A DNA stretch of 64,000 bases from Scopulibacillus darangshiensis (lineage in GTDB: Bacteria > Bacillota > Bacilli > Bacillales > Sporolactobacillaceae): the NCBI RefSeq assembly GCF_004341035.1, contig NZ_SLXK01000005.1, positions 7,258 through 71,257 of the forward strand. Reading direction: 5' to 3'. Under the pieces are notes generated by a model. That model was not told where the DNA came from, did no database searches, and saw only the letters and a program-made list of their open reading frames with translations. The translations under genes were made by a program, and so were the position numbers. Positions 18,595-27,289 of the stretch are shown here, in pieces; within the stretch, counting starts at the first letter, position 1, and each line of letters starts with the position of its first letter.

Positions 18595-21500
18595 TTAATT
18601 CAACTCAATGAGTAAATCACCTGATTGAATCGCATCGTTTTCCTGTACATGAACTTGTTTGACAGTGCCGGCAAACGGCGCCTGGACGGTAGTCTCCATT
18701 TTCATGGCTTCCGTTATAATTAGGTGATCCCCTTTTTGCACTTTTTTGCCTTTTTCAACAAGGACCTTAATAACAGTCCCTGGCATTGAAGCCCCCAGTT
18801 GATTAGGGTTAGCTGGATCCACTTTTGGTTTTAGCACTTCTGTTGTTTCAATATTTTTATCAATGATAACGACTTCACGCGGCTGTCCATTAAGTTCGAA
18901 ATACACAGTGCGTTTTCCATCTCTTTGTGCTTCGCCAAGCGAGACTAGTTTTACAATAAGGGTTTTTCCTTCCTCAATTTCAACTGCAACCTCTTCTCCC
19001 AGCCTTAGGCCATAGAAGAATATCGGCGTATCAAGCACTGACACATCACCATACGTTTCCGTTGATTGATGATAGTCCAAAAAGACTTTTGGATAGAGTG
19101 CGTAAGAGAGCAGCTCTTCAACCTTCGCCTTACGGTTTAGCTTCTGTTCTAACGTTTCCCTTACATCCCTGAAATCAATAGGATCCAGAAACTTTCCAGC
19201 ACGGTCTGTCAAAGGTTCTCTTCCTTTTAAAACAATTTGCTGCAGCTCTCTTGGAAACCCTTGATAAGGCTGACCCAGCACTCCTTCAAAAAATGAAATG
19301 ACTGAATCTGGAAAATCGAGCTTTTCACCTTTTTCAAAGATATCGTCTTCGGAAAAGTCATTTTGCACCATATAAAGCGCCATATCGCCGACCACTTTGG
19401 AGGATGGCGTTACCTTAACGATATCGCCGAACATTTGGTTAACCTTGCGGTACATTTCTTTAACCTCTCCCCAACGGTCACCCAAACCAACCGCCTGAGC
19501 CTGCTGCTGAAGATTGCTGTATTGTCCGCCCGGCATTTCATATTTATAAATTTCTGAATTAGGCGCCTTCATCCCGCTTTCAAACGGTTGATAGTAATCT
19601 CTGACACCTTCCCAATAGTGACTTAGACTATCGAGAGCTTCTATACTGACCTTCGGCTGGCGCTCATGATAGGCAAGAGCGTAATGAAGGGCGTTCGCAC
19701 TTGGCTGTGAGGTCATGCCAGACATTGACTCAATTGCCACGTCAACAATATCCACTCCGGCATCGATCGCCTTGGCGTAGGTATAAATCCCATTCCCGCT
19801 AGTATCATGCGTATGCAAATGAATTGGCAAATCAACAGCTTCCTTAAGTTCTGATATTAGCTGATAGGCTGCCTCTGGTTTTAGAAGGCCCGCCATATCT
19901 TTAATGGCAAGGATATGTGCGCCTGATGCTTCAAGCTCTTTTGCAAGGTTTTTGTAGTAGTTTAAATCGTATTTCGTTCTTTGAGAATCAAGGATATCCC
20001 CGGTATAGCATATTGTGGCTTCAGCCAGTTTGCCAGTTTCCCGGACCGCATTAATAGCAAGTGTCATCCCTTTAAGCCAGTTCAAACTATCGAACACCCG
20101 GAAGACATCCACACCGCCTTCAGCTGCTTCTTTAACGAACAACTTAATTAAATTATCGGGATAGTTCTTGTATCCTACGGCATTTGAGCCTCTTAAAAGC
20201 ATTTGGAACATGACATTCGGCATTTTTTGACGAAGAATGTTAAGCCTGTCCCAAGGATCTTCTCTCAAGAAACGGAGTGCTGTATCATATGTTGCCCCGC
20301 CCCACACCTCAGCTGAAAACAGGTTTGGCACAAGCCTTGCTGCATGTTCTGCGACCCGCGTTATGTCCCGTGTCCTCATCCGTGTCGCCAATAAGCTTTG
20401 GTGGGCATCACGATAGGTGGTATCAGTTAAAAGCACCTCTTTTTGGGCTTTAATCCAGTCGACCACGCCTTCTGGACCTTGCTCATCAAGCACTTGTTTT
20501 GTGCCGCTCGGCACCTTTTCCGACAGTTTAACGTGCGGGAGTTTTGGTTTATCAAATAAAGGTTTCTTGCTTTGTTTGATGCCCGGAAAGCCATTCACTG
20601 TCGTGTTGGCAATATATGTGAGCATTTTTGTACCACGGTCAAGGCGCCTTGGAAACACGAACAATTCAGGCGTCGTATCAATAAATGATGTATTTATATC
20701 ACCGGCTAGAAATGTCGGGTGTTTGACGACATTTTCGAGGAAGGAAATGTTTGTTTTAATCCCTCGGATTCTGAACTCTTGTAAGTTTCTTAACATTTTA
20801 AATGCAGCATTTTCAAAGCTTAATGCCCAAGTCGACACCTTCACAAGCAATGAATCGTAATGAGGAGTTATGACGGCGCCCTGGAATCCGTTGCCTGCAT
20901 CAAGCCTTACACCAAAGCCTCCGCCAGTCCGATAAGCCATAATCTTACCGGTATCAGGCATGAATTGGTTACTTGGATCCTCCGTCGTGACCCTGCATTG
21001 GATTGCATAGCCATTTGGAAGGATTGCATCTTGTTCAGGTATGGCCAAAGGTTTCTCGTTAAGCTTGTACCCTTCGGCAATCCGGATTTGTGATTGAACA
21101 ATGTCAATACCCGTGATCATTTCTGTTATGGTATGTTCGACCTGTACCCGAGGATTGACTTCAATAAAATAAAATTCGCCATTTTCGGTAACCAAATATT
21201 CAACAGTGCCGGCATTTTTGTAACCGACGCTTTTCATCAACTGCACAGCTGAATCACATATGTCGTGTCTGAGTTTATCCGATAGTGTCAGACTGGGCGC
21301 TATTTCCACGACCTTTTGATGGCGGCGCTGCACAGAACAATCTCTCTCAAACAAGTGAACCGTCTTGCCATCCGCGTCAGCTAAAATCTGAACTTCGATG
21401 TGCTTTGGGTTTTCAATAAATTTCTCAACATACACAGCATCTTCTCCGAATGCCGCTTTTGCCTCGGATTTGGCTCTTGCGTATGCATCATCTAATCCCT

Positions 21501-22038
21501 GCTCACTTCGGACGATTCGCATGCCCCGTCCGCCCCCGCCTGAAACGGCTTTAATCATGATAGGGTAGCCATGAGTTCCTGCGAAATCTCTAATGGCGTC
21601 AATGCCTTGGACGGGACCATCACTGCCGGGAACTACCGGTATTCCTGCCCGTACAGCGGCATCACGTGCCTTAGATTTATCACCAAAAGTCAAAAGCTGT
21701 TCAACATCAGGGCCAATAAATACTATGCCCTCTTCCTTACATCGTCTGGCGAACGTGGCATTTTCCGATAAGAAACCATAACCCGGATGGATCGCATCCA
21801 CCTGATGGGCTTTGGCGATCTCGATAATACCCTCTATGTCCAGATAAGCATCAATCGGCTTTTTGTCCTCTCCAACAAGATAAGCTTCATCAGCTTTATA
21901 GCGGTGAAAGGAACCTGAGTCCTCTTTTGAATACACGGCGACAGTCCGAATGTTCAATTCGGTGCACGCCCGAAAGACTCGGATGGCGATTTCTCCGCGG
22001 TTTGCAACTAATACTTTTTCAATTTGTTGTGTTGACAC
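18595..22038 (-). CDS. pycA: Pyruvate carboxylase
   Basis: 1147 aa, single-chain biotin enzyme. Domains in order are biotin carboxylase (about 1-460, with the ATP-grasp GGGGRGMR loop), carboxyltransferase (about 530-800; DTTYRDAHQSLLATR, and metal-binding HLHTHDTSG), PYC_OADA, and C-terminal biotinyl domain (AMKM, biotinyl Lys1113). Makes oxaloacetate from pyruvate (anaplerosis). Start GTG with GGAGGAG upstream. Overlaps the ftsW end by 20 nt, as part of a conserved ftsW-pycA pairing. Confidence 0.97.
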   Translation of the reverse strand: MSTQQIEKVLVANRGEIAIRVFRACTELNIRTVAVYSKEDSGSFHRYKADEAYLVGEDKKPIDAYLDIEGIIEIAKAHQVDAIHPGYGFLSENATFARRCKEEGIVFIGPDVEQLLTFGDKSKARDAAVRAGIPVVPGSDGPVQGIDAIRDFAGTHGYPIMIKAVSGGGGRGMRIVRSEQGLDDAYARAKSEAKAAFGEDAVYVEKFIENPKHIEVQILADADGKTVHLFERDCSVQRRHQKVVEIAPSLTLSDKLRHDICDSAVQLMKSVGYKNAGTVEYLVTENGEFYFIEVNPRVQVEHTITEMITGIDIVQSQIRIAEGYKLNEKPLAIPEQDAILPNGYAIQCRVTTEDPSNQFMPDTGKIMAYRTGGGFGVRLDAGNGFQGAVITPHYDSLLVKVSTWALSFENAAFKMLRNLQEFRIRGIKTNISFLENVVKHPTFLAGDINTSFIDTTPELFVFPRRLDRGTKMLTYIANTTVNGFPGIKQSKKPLFDKPKLPHVKLSEKVPSGTKQVLDEQGPEGVVDWIKAQKEVLLTDTTYRDAHQSLLATRMRTRDITRVAEHAARLVPNLFSAEVWGGATYDTALRFLREDPWDRLNILRQKMPNVMFQMLLRGSNAVGYKNYPDNLIKLFVKEAAEGGVDVFRVFDSLNWLKGMTLAINAVRETGKLAEATICYTGDILDSQRTKYDLNYYKNLAKELEASGAHILAIKDMAGLLKPEAAYQLISELKEAVDLPIHLHTHDTSGNGIYTYAKAIDAGVDIVDVAIESMSGMTSQPSANALHYALAYHERQPKVSIEALDSLSHYWEGVRDYYQPFESGMKAPNSEIYKYEMPGGQYSNLQQQAQAVGLGDRWGEVKEMYRKVNQMFGDIVKVTPSSKVVGDMALYMVQNDFSEDDIFEKGEKLDFPDSVISFFEGVLGQPYQGFPRELQQIVLKGREPLTDRAGKFLDPIDFRDVRETLEQKLNRKAKVEELLSYALYPKVFLDYHQSTETYGDVSVLDTPIFFYGLRLGEEVAVEIEEGKTLIVKLVSLGEAQRDGKRTVYFELNGQPREVVIIDKNIETTEVLKPKVDPANPNQLGASMPGTVIKVLVEKGKKVQKGDHLIITEAMKMETTVQAPFAGTVKQVHVQENDAIQSGDLLIELN

Positions 22039-23179
22039 GCTCCATCTCCTCCTGTGTACTTTGGTTCTTTCTTCTCATATTTACGAAGGCTGATATATTT
22101 ATAAGCACCCCAATGGTAAATGTCATGATGACCAAAGAGGAGCCTCCATAACTAATAAAAGGCAATGTCACACCAGTTAGTGGCATAAGGCCTGATGCAA
22201 CCCCAAGATTAACAAATGTCTGGATTGCTACAAAGCTTGAAATGCCTATTGCCAGCAAACTGCCAAAAACATCCTTACATCGGATGGCGATAACGATCGC
22301 TTTAAAAACAAGATAGCCCAGGCAAAGAATAACAAATAAAATGCCAAGGACCCCAAGCTCCTCTCCAATAATCGCAATGATAAAGTCGGTATGAGCTTCG
22401 GGCAAGTAGCCCGCCTTTTCTATGCTTTGACCGAGGCCTTTCCCTATCAGTCCCCCAGAAGCTATCGCAATGTAGGAATTGATCAACTGCCACCCATCCC
22501 CCTGCATATTAGAGAAAGGGTCGTATGCTGACGATATACGGCTTGCCTGCTCGTTTGTCATAACAAATAAAAACAGAATTAGAATAGCAGACGCAGCGAG
22601 GCCAAGCAGTGACATTAAATGCTTAAACCTCATCCCAGAGCACAATATTATCGCTCCAGCAATGCCTGCGATGATCATGGCACTGCCAAGGTCCGGCTGT
22701 AAGGCAACGAGCAGGAATAGGATGCTGATCATCACCAAAGGCGGCATGACACCTGTTTTGAAATCTGAAATAAAAGCTTGTTTGTTCGAAAAAACGGAAG
22801 CTAAATAAATGATGACTGTCAATTTGACAATTTCAGCAGGTTGAATGTTAAATGGACCAAGCGCTATCCAGGATTGTGCACCGCCATGGGCTTGACCAAA
22901 AACAAAAACCAATATTAACAGCAAAATAGAAACCAGAGTAATCGGTTTAACTATGGCCTTATACATTTTATAAGGTATGATCATACCGATAAAACCGCAT
23001 ATGACAGCGACTACACACCATACTAATTGTTTGATGAAAATGTAATCCCCAGATTTCTGAAGTTTCATGATCGCATAGATCTCACTTGCACTGAAAACCA
23101 TAATCAGGCCAAAACCTATCAGTAAAAGTGTCGTTACAAGCAATGAATAATCATAGTGACGAAATAATTTTTTTAACAT
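22019..23179 (-). CDS. ftsW: FtsW-type SEDS peptidoglycan polymerase (YlaO)
   Basis: 386 aa from the ATG at 23179 (the GTG at 23188 has no better ribosome binding site). SEDS family, about ten transmembrane helices, with WIALGPFNIQPAEIVKLTVIIYLA, LQPDLGSAMII, LPEAHTDFIIAIIGEELG and the C-terminal PLTGVTLPFISYGGSSL. Polymerises lipid II at the division septum. Position next to pycA and ylaN matches B. subtilis ftsW rather than spoVE or rodA. Confidence 0.93.
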   Translation of the reverse strand: MLKKLFRHYDYSLLVTTLLLIGFGLIMVFSASEIYAIMKLQKSGDYIFIKQLVWCVVAVICGFIGMIIPYKMYKAIVKPITLVSILLLILVFVFGQAHGGAQSWIALGPFNIQPAEIVKLTVIIYLASVFSNKQAFISDFKTGVMPPLVMISILFLLVALQPDLGSAMIIAGIAGAIILCSGMRFKHLMSLLGLAASAILILFLFVMTNEQASRISSAYDPFSNMQGDGWQLINSYIAIASGGLIGKGLGQSIEKAGYLPEAHTDFIIAIIGEELGVLGILFVILCLGYLVFKAIVIAIRCKDVFGSLLAIGISSFVAIQTFVNLGVASGLMPLTGVTLPFISYGGSSLVIMTFTIGVLINISAFVNMRRKNQSTQEEMERVNTTN

Positions 23180-23406
23180 GCATTTCACCCGTTATTATAG
23201 CGTTGAATTCTATCTTTCTATCAATCTATCGTCTTTAAGTATATCTGATTTTGGCATGCATTTCACTATACAAACAGATGATTCATCAAAATGCAATAAT
23301 AGAAAGTTATAGTAATTTATCTAAATAACGCGACAACGTGATGAAACTAAATGGTATGAAAAAACTCAGAACTATCCGCTTATAGTGATGATAGTCTGAG
23401 TCTTGA

Positions 23407-23691
23407 TTATTTATCGCGGGTCGATGCATCATGAAGTGCTGATAGCTGTCTCTCAAGTGATTCCAGCAGCTTTTTGCCATCCTGTTCATTCACAAGACCT
23501 AATCTCACTGCAAAATCAATCTCCCGTGACAGACCAAACATTTGCGTATCCAACACTTCCTCATAAAGAGGGCATTGAGGCATCGTTAAATTCTCCATTT
23601 GTACTTCAATTAATTTAAGGATCTTATGAGCATCAGCTTTAAGTAACTCATAGGCTTTCTCGCGATGACCTGCTGCAATCTCAGTAGACAA
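23407..23691 (-). CDS. ylaN: YlaN (UPF0358) iron-homeostasis protein
   Basis: 94 aa from a TTG start at 23691, which has GGAGG 7 nt upstream; longer in-frame versions lack a ribosome binding site. Sequence highly typical of the family ([32 protein letters not shown]). YlaN is essential in B. subtilis in normal iron conditions and has been reported to bind iron(II) and modulate Fur. The 218-bp gap to ftsW shows no clear feature. Confidence 0.93.
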   Translation of the reverse strand: MSTEIAAGHREKAYELLKADAHKILKLIEVQMENLTMPQCPLYEEVLDTQMFGLSREIDFAVRLGLVNEQDGKKLLESLERQLSALHDASTRDK

Positions 23692-23853
23692 ATTGATCCC
23701 CTCCGTCTCAATCACCATCCTGTCTTTCATCTTAACGGTTACGGGACAAAATTGCAAGAAATTATTCCTTGTATGTTACTCAGGATGACAAATCATGTCA
23801 TACAATTTATACTTTATTAAGAACGTTATGTTTTAAGAAATGAGGGATCTGCA

Positions 23854-24333
23854 TTGCACCAAATATTATCCTTATCCGGACAAGTTAAGTACACGATTAC
23901 ACTTGATCCAAGCGTTTGGATTTTCGATGATCGTAAAATGGAAATCGGGGATTACTTTTCTAAGGCCGAAAACCCAACAAATGAAGAAGATTATACTAAT
24001 CAAACCGAACTTGGCAAGCAAATGGCCAAACCACCTATAAAACAGAGTGTGAAAAAGTATCGAAAAAACCAATGGTTGACTGACTCATTCGTCATCCCCG
24101 CCAAACCTTTTATCGAGAACGCTGAACCGCTTGAATCAGCCGGGAAGATTATTTTCGAATTAAAAAACGATGAACGTTATGAATTGCCGCTTGAGGATGC
24201 AAAGGAAGGTGTTTTCGCTTTTTCCAGTAACGGCAAGGCTCTTAAGGAGGATGGGCCCATCCATTTTTACTACGGGGACGGCTCTAACCGAAGCCATCCC
24301 GTAAAGGGCATAATCGAGATCATTGTTGGGTAG
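23854..24333 (+). CDS. Conserved protein at the ylaL position
   Basis: 159 aa, TTG start with GAGGG upstream. Cytoplasmic; N-terminal half VKYTITLDPSVWIFDDRKME, a central VIPAKPFIENAEPLESAGKIIFEL, and a C-terminal PIHFYYGDGSNRSHPVKGIIEI strand region. It lies between ylaN and phoH, where B. subtilis has ylaL, and is probably that gene, though here it points away from its neighbours. Function unknown. Confidence 0.75.
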   Translation: MHQILSLSGQVKYTITLDPSVWIFDDRKMEIGDYFSKAENPTNEEDYTNQTELGKQMAKPPIKQSVKKYRKNQWLTDSFVIPAKPFIENAEPLESAGKIIFELKNDERYELPLEDAKEGVFAFSSNGKALKEDGPIHFYYGDGSNRSHPVKGIIEIIVG

Positions 24334-24340
24334 TCTGCGA

Positions 24341-24370
24341 GCTCCGCTTTTGTCAAGCGGAGCCTGTTTT
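24341..24370. terminator. Terminator between the ylaL-position gene and phoH/ylaK
   Basis: GCTCCGC/GCGGAGC stem with a 9-nt loop, followed by CTGTTTT on the plus strand. Confidence 0.65.
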
Positions 24371-25694
24371 ATAACAGATCAGCTGCGATTTGCGCTAAAT
24401 TGGAACGCTCGCCTTTAGCGAGCTTGACATGGCCGCTGAACGGCTGCTCCTTCATTTTCTCAACAACATATGTTAACCCATTATTATATTCGTCCAAATA
24501 AGGGTGGTCGACTTGCTGTGGGTCACCCATTAACACAATCTTGGTTTTCTCTCCCACTCGCGTTAGAATTGTTTTCACTTCGTGTTTCGTCAGATTCTGC
24601 GCTTCATCAATGATCATGAATTGTTCAGGGATGCTCCTGCCCCTAATATAAGTGATCGCTTCCACCTGAATAGAGCTGATGCCGGCAAGAATTTTCTCAA
24701 TCTCTCCCGAGCGCTTTGTATTAAAAAGAAATTCAAGATTATCATAAATCGGCTGGAGCCAAGGTCTCAGCTTCTCTTCCTTTTCGCCAGGCAGATAACC
24801 AATATCTTTCCCAAGCGGTACGACCGGTCTTGCAATCAAAAGCTTCTTATAAATTTTCTGATCCTCAGTCTGCATAAGACCCGCAGCAAGAGCGAGCAGG
24901 GTCTTCCCTGTCCCCGCCTTACCGACAAGTGTTACAAGGTCAACATCTGAGCGCAAGAGAAGCTCCAAGGACATCACTTGTTGAACATTGCGCGCCTTAA
25001 TGCCCCAGGTCACATCATGTCCAAAAAGACAGGGCAGGAGCAGTTCCCCGCCTTTATCAACCATGCCAATAGCCGACCCTTGGTTTGTCATGCTTTTTAA
25101 CAGTATAAATTGATTGGGGTGATATTCCCTTGGTGTGACTTCCTTTATTTGCAAACTCTTGTCTAAATAAAATTGGTTGATGCTTTCTTCAGAGACGTAT
25201 AATTCTTCATAGCCAGAATAAATATCATCAAAATTAATGACCCTGTCATTCAAGAAATCCTCTGCGATCAGCCCTAGAGCATCGGCTTTAATTCTTACCA
25301 GTGCATCTTTGCTGACCAGAATGACCGGCCTCGGTTCTTCCTTTTCCTCCTCTTCCTTCATTAAGTTTAATGCCACAGCAATAATACGGTTATCATTCGT
25401 CATTTCTAAAAAGGTGTCTTGCAGACATTTAAATGAGCGGTGGTTAAGTTCAACTTTAATCGACCCGCCGTTTTCAAGAGCAATCTTCTGATGCAGCTTG
25501 CCTTTTCCTCTTAAATTATCCATAATACGGGCAACTTGTCTTGCGTGGCGCCCGATTTCATCCATATTTCTTTTTTTTGAATCAATTTCTTCCAGCACAA
25601 CTGCCGGGATGACAATTTCATTATCATCAAAGGCGTAAATCGCGTAAGGATCTTGTAATAACACATTTGTGTCCAGAACATATATTTTTGCCAA
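24369..25694 (-). CDS. ylaK: PIN-PhoH family ATPase/ribonuclease YlaK
   Basis: 441 aa. N-terminal PIN domain (about 1-140; YVLDTNVLLQD with metal-binding Asp, then VVLEEID) and C-terminal PhoH P-loop domain with Walker A VGKAGTGKTLL and Walker B FMIIDEAQNLT. PIN-PhoH proteins are proposed RNA helicase/ribonucleases. Start TTG with GGAGG 7 nt upstream. Followed in the genome by ylaJ and ylaI on the other strand. Confidence 0.93.
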   Translation of the reverse strand: MAKIYVLDTNVLLQDPYAIYAFDDNEIVIPAVVLEEIDSKKRNMDEIGRHARQVARIMDNLRGKGKLHQKIALENGGSIKVELNHRSFKCLQDTFLEMTNDNRIIAVALNLMKEEEEKEEPRPVILVSKDALVRIKADALGLIAEDFLNDRVINFDDIYSGYEELYVSEESINQFYLDKSLQIKEVTPREYHPNQFILLKSMTNQGSAIGMVDKGGELLLPCLFGHDVTWGIKARNVQQVMSLELLLRSDVDLVTLVGKAGTGKTLLALAAGLMQTEDQKIYKKLLIARPVVPLGKDIGYLPGEKEEKLRPWLQPIYDNLEFLFNTKRSGEIEKILAGISSIQVEAITYIRGRSIPEQFMIIDEAQNLTKHEVKTILTRVGEKTKIVLMGDPQQVDHPYLDEYNNGLTYVVEKMKEQPFSGHVKLAKGERSNLAQIAADLL

Positions 25695-25808
25695 TATGTC
25701 GCCTCCTGTGATAACAGTCTCTTTTCTTTTTTATCAATGTATGTGCAAAAGAATAAAGATAGACGGCGTTACAAAAAATAGCTACAAATAAGCTTAAGGA
25801 GGATTATA

Positions 25809-26462
25809 ATGAAAAATCGGATAAGCCTTTTAGGTATCAGTGTTTTAATATTGTCTGGTTGTACCGCGAATAACAATGAATCGGATCAACAGCAATCCAT
25901 GGAAAATAACGTTCACGAGGTAAAACAAAGCGTGAATGAATCAAATAAAAATCTAAGCGGCGGACAAATTGCTAAAAGGCTTGTATCATTGGCTAATAGC
26001 ACGCCCGATGTGAAGGATGCCACAGCTGTTGTATTTGGGGATTATGCCGTGGTCGGTCTTGATCTCGACAAAGATCTTGACCGCAACAGGGTTGGCACAA
26101 TTAAATACTCGGTGACACAAGCATTAAAAAATGATCCATATGGAGCCAATGCTGTCGTGACGAGTGACCCGGACACAGTCCAACGGCTAAGAGAGATGGG
26201 AAAGGCTATCCGGAGCGGTAATGCAGGACCTGGTATTGCCAATGAATTAGCCGCTATCGTCGAACGATTGGTCCCTGACTTACCGCAAAATGCAAATGAA
26301 CCAAGCCAAAACAAAAATAATCCAAATAATACCCGTTCAAATATCAATAATAAACCTCGCCAACAGAAGAACAAACCATTGCCGAAACAGCAGCCTTCCA
26401 TTAATAACAACAACCAAAAAAAGGAACTTAAAAATCAGCAAAACAACGAGGTAAAAGAATGA
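25809..26462 (+). CDS. ylaJ: YhcN/YlaJ-family sporulation lipoprotein
   Basis: 217 aa. Lipoprotein signal with LSGC (Cys18). Central YhcN/YlaJ domain (about 50-155; AKRLVSLANSTPDVKDATAVVFGDYAVVGLDLD, then ALKNDPYGANAVVTSDPD). The last 50-60 residues are very Asn/Gln/Lys-rich and low-complexity. The family contributes to spore cortex or germination in Bacillus. Start ATG with AAGGAGG about 7 nt upstream. Confidence 0.92.
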   Translation: MKNRISLLGISVLILSGCTANNNESDQQQSMENNVHEVKQSVNESNKNLSGGQIAKRLVSLANSTPDVKDATAVVFGDYAVVGLDLDKDLDRNRVGTIKYSVTQALKNDPYGANAVVTSDPDTVQRLREMGKAIRSGNAGPGIANELAAIVERLVPDLPQNANEPSQNKNNPNNTRSNINNKPRQQKNKPLPKQQPSINNNNQKKELKNQQNNEVKE

Positions 26463-26500
26463 AGCATAAACTCCCCTCTATGAGGGGCATTTATGCTTTA
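26462..26500 (+). terminator. Terminator of ylaJ
   Basis: AAGCATAAA...CCCCTC paired with GAGGGG...TTTATGCTT, a long stem right after the ylaJ stop, ending in TTTAG. The T-run is short. Confidence 0.6.
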
Positions 26501-26550
26501 GCAAAGCTGCGGATTTTGATATACTTAACGCATAAGGTGGTGGCACTTAC

Positions 26551-26751
26551 ATGCGTGTAAAATGCGTTTTATGTGATAAGATTGAGAAAATTGACGATGA
26601 AACATTGATGGCAAAACGGTTAAGAAACCGTCCCGTCCATACTTATATGTGTGACGTTTGCACAGAACGGATTGGCGAGCGCACCAAAGACCGCTGGGCC
26701 ACCGGCCAATTCAAGGTGCATCACCGCAAACCCAAGGAAAATGAGAGCTAA
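26551..26751 (+). CDS. ylaI: YlaI family zinc-ribbon protein (DUF2197)
   Basis: 66 aa. Two CxxC pairs (Cys5/Cys8 and Cys34/Cys37) for one zinc site, surrounded by basic residues. Small cytoplasmic protein of unknown function, conserved next to ylaJ/ylaH. Its TAA stop is the first codon of a copy of the structured repeat. Confidence 0.88.
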   Translation: MRVKCVLCDKIEKIDDETLMAKRLRNRPVHTYMCDVCTERIGERTKDRWATGQFKVHHRKPKENES

Positions 26752-26905
26752 AGAAAACTCGCCGATTGGCGAGCCTTTGGCGAAGACAGAGGCGTAGTTG
26801 CGACGCACAGGACGTGCTAGTACTGGTGTTGTAACAGGATGTTACGTCTTTAGCCAGTGCACTTATGTGCGTCAGAAAGTTATACTTTCTGATTAACTAA
26901 TAAAA
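26749..26905 (+). repeat. Copy of the dispersed structured repeat (long variant)
   Basis: Starts with the ylaI stop codon as TAAAGAAAACTCGCC, hairpin CTCGCC/GGCGAG. The copy at 52045 has CTTGCC/GGCAAG at the same place, a compensatory pair. It ends TTATACTTTCTGATTAACTAA, shared with the 52045 copy, but contains about 60 bp extra in the middle with small palindromes. Confidence 0.75.
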
Positions 26906-26935
26906 AAAAGCAACCGCAAAGCGGGTGCTTTTTTA
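26902..26935. terminator. Terminator ylaI/ylaH
   Basis: A-run, imperfect 8-bp GCAACCGC/GCGGGTGC stem with one mismatch, then TTTTTT; convergent genes on each side. Confidence 0.75.
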
Positions 26936-26936
26936 G

Positions 26937-27263
26937 TTACGCTTCTTTATTATTGGATCGCTTTTTTGAAGCATTGAGCCTGATTTTATAAATAACAAGA
27001 ACGAGAGCTGCAAAAAACAAGGAACCGACGATCGGCAGCTGCAGGGCTAGTATTGCCAAAATAAGACAGCCTACCAACAACAAAATGTATATGACAGCGG
27101 ATTTGAGGATCGGTAACTTTTTCGCAAATCCCAATTTGTACACAACAATTGATAAAACGACAATCGTCGCATATAAAATCACAAACATATAATCAGAGGT
27201 AATCGGATTGTCCAACAGCCATTGCGGATAAGGTGAAAAATCAAATGCCGTTTTCCCATTCAC
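26937..27263 (-). CDS. ylaH: YlaH-like family membrane protein
   Basis: 108 aa, three transmembrane segments (about 25-45, 52-72 and 74-92) followed by a basic tail. Pattern PQWLLDNPITSDYMFVILYATIVVL is typical of YlaH. Function unknown. Downstream of typA by 26 bp, so likely co-transcribed. Confidence 0.85.
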   Translation of the reverse strand: MNGKTAFDFSPYPQWLLDNPITSDYMFVILYATIVVLSIVVYKLGFAKKLPILKSAVIYILLLVGCLILAILALQLPIVGSLFFAALVLVIYKIRLNASKKRSNNKEA

Positions 27264-27289
27264 CAGCGGCGCCTCCCGTCACTCCTTAA

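Noticed and set aside
20417-20860. 147-aa plus-strand ORF
   Set aside because: Antisense shadow within pycA.
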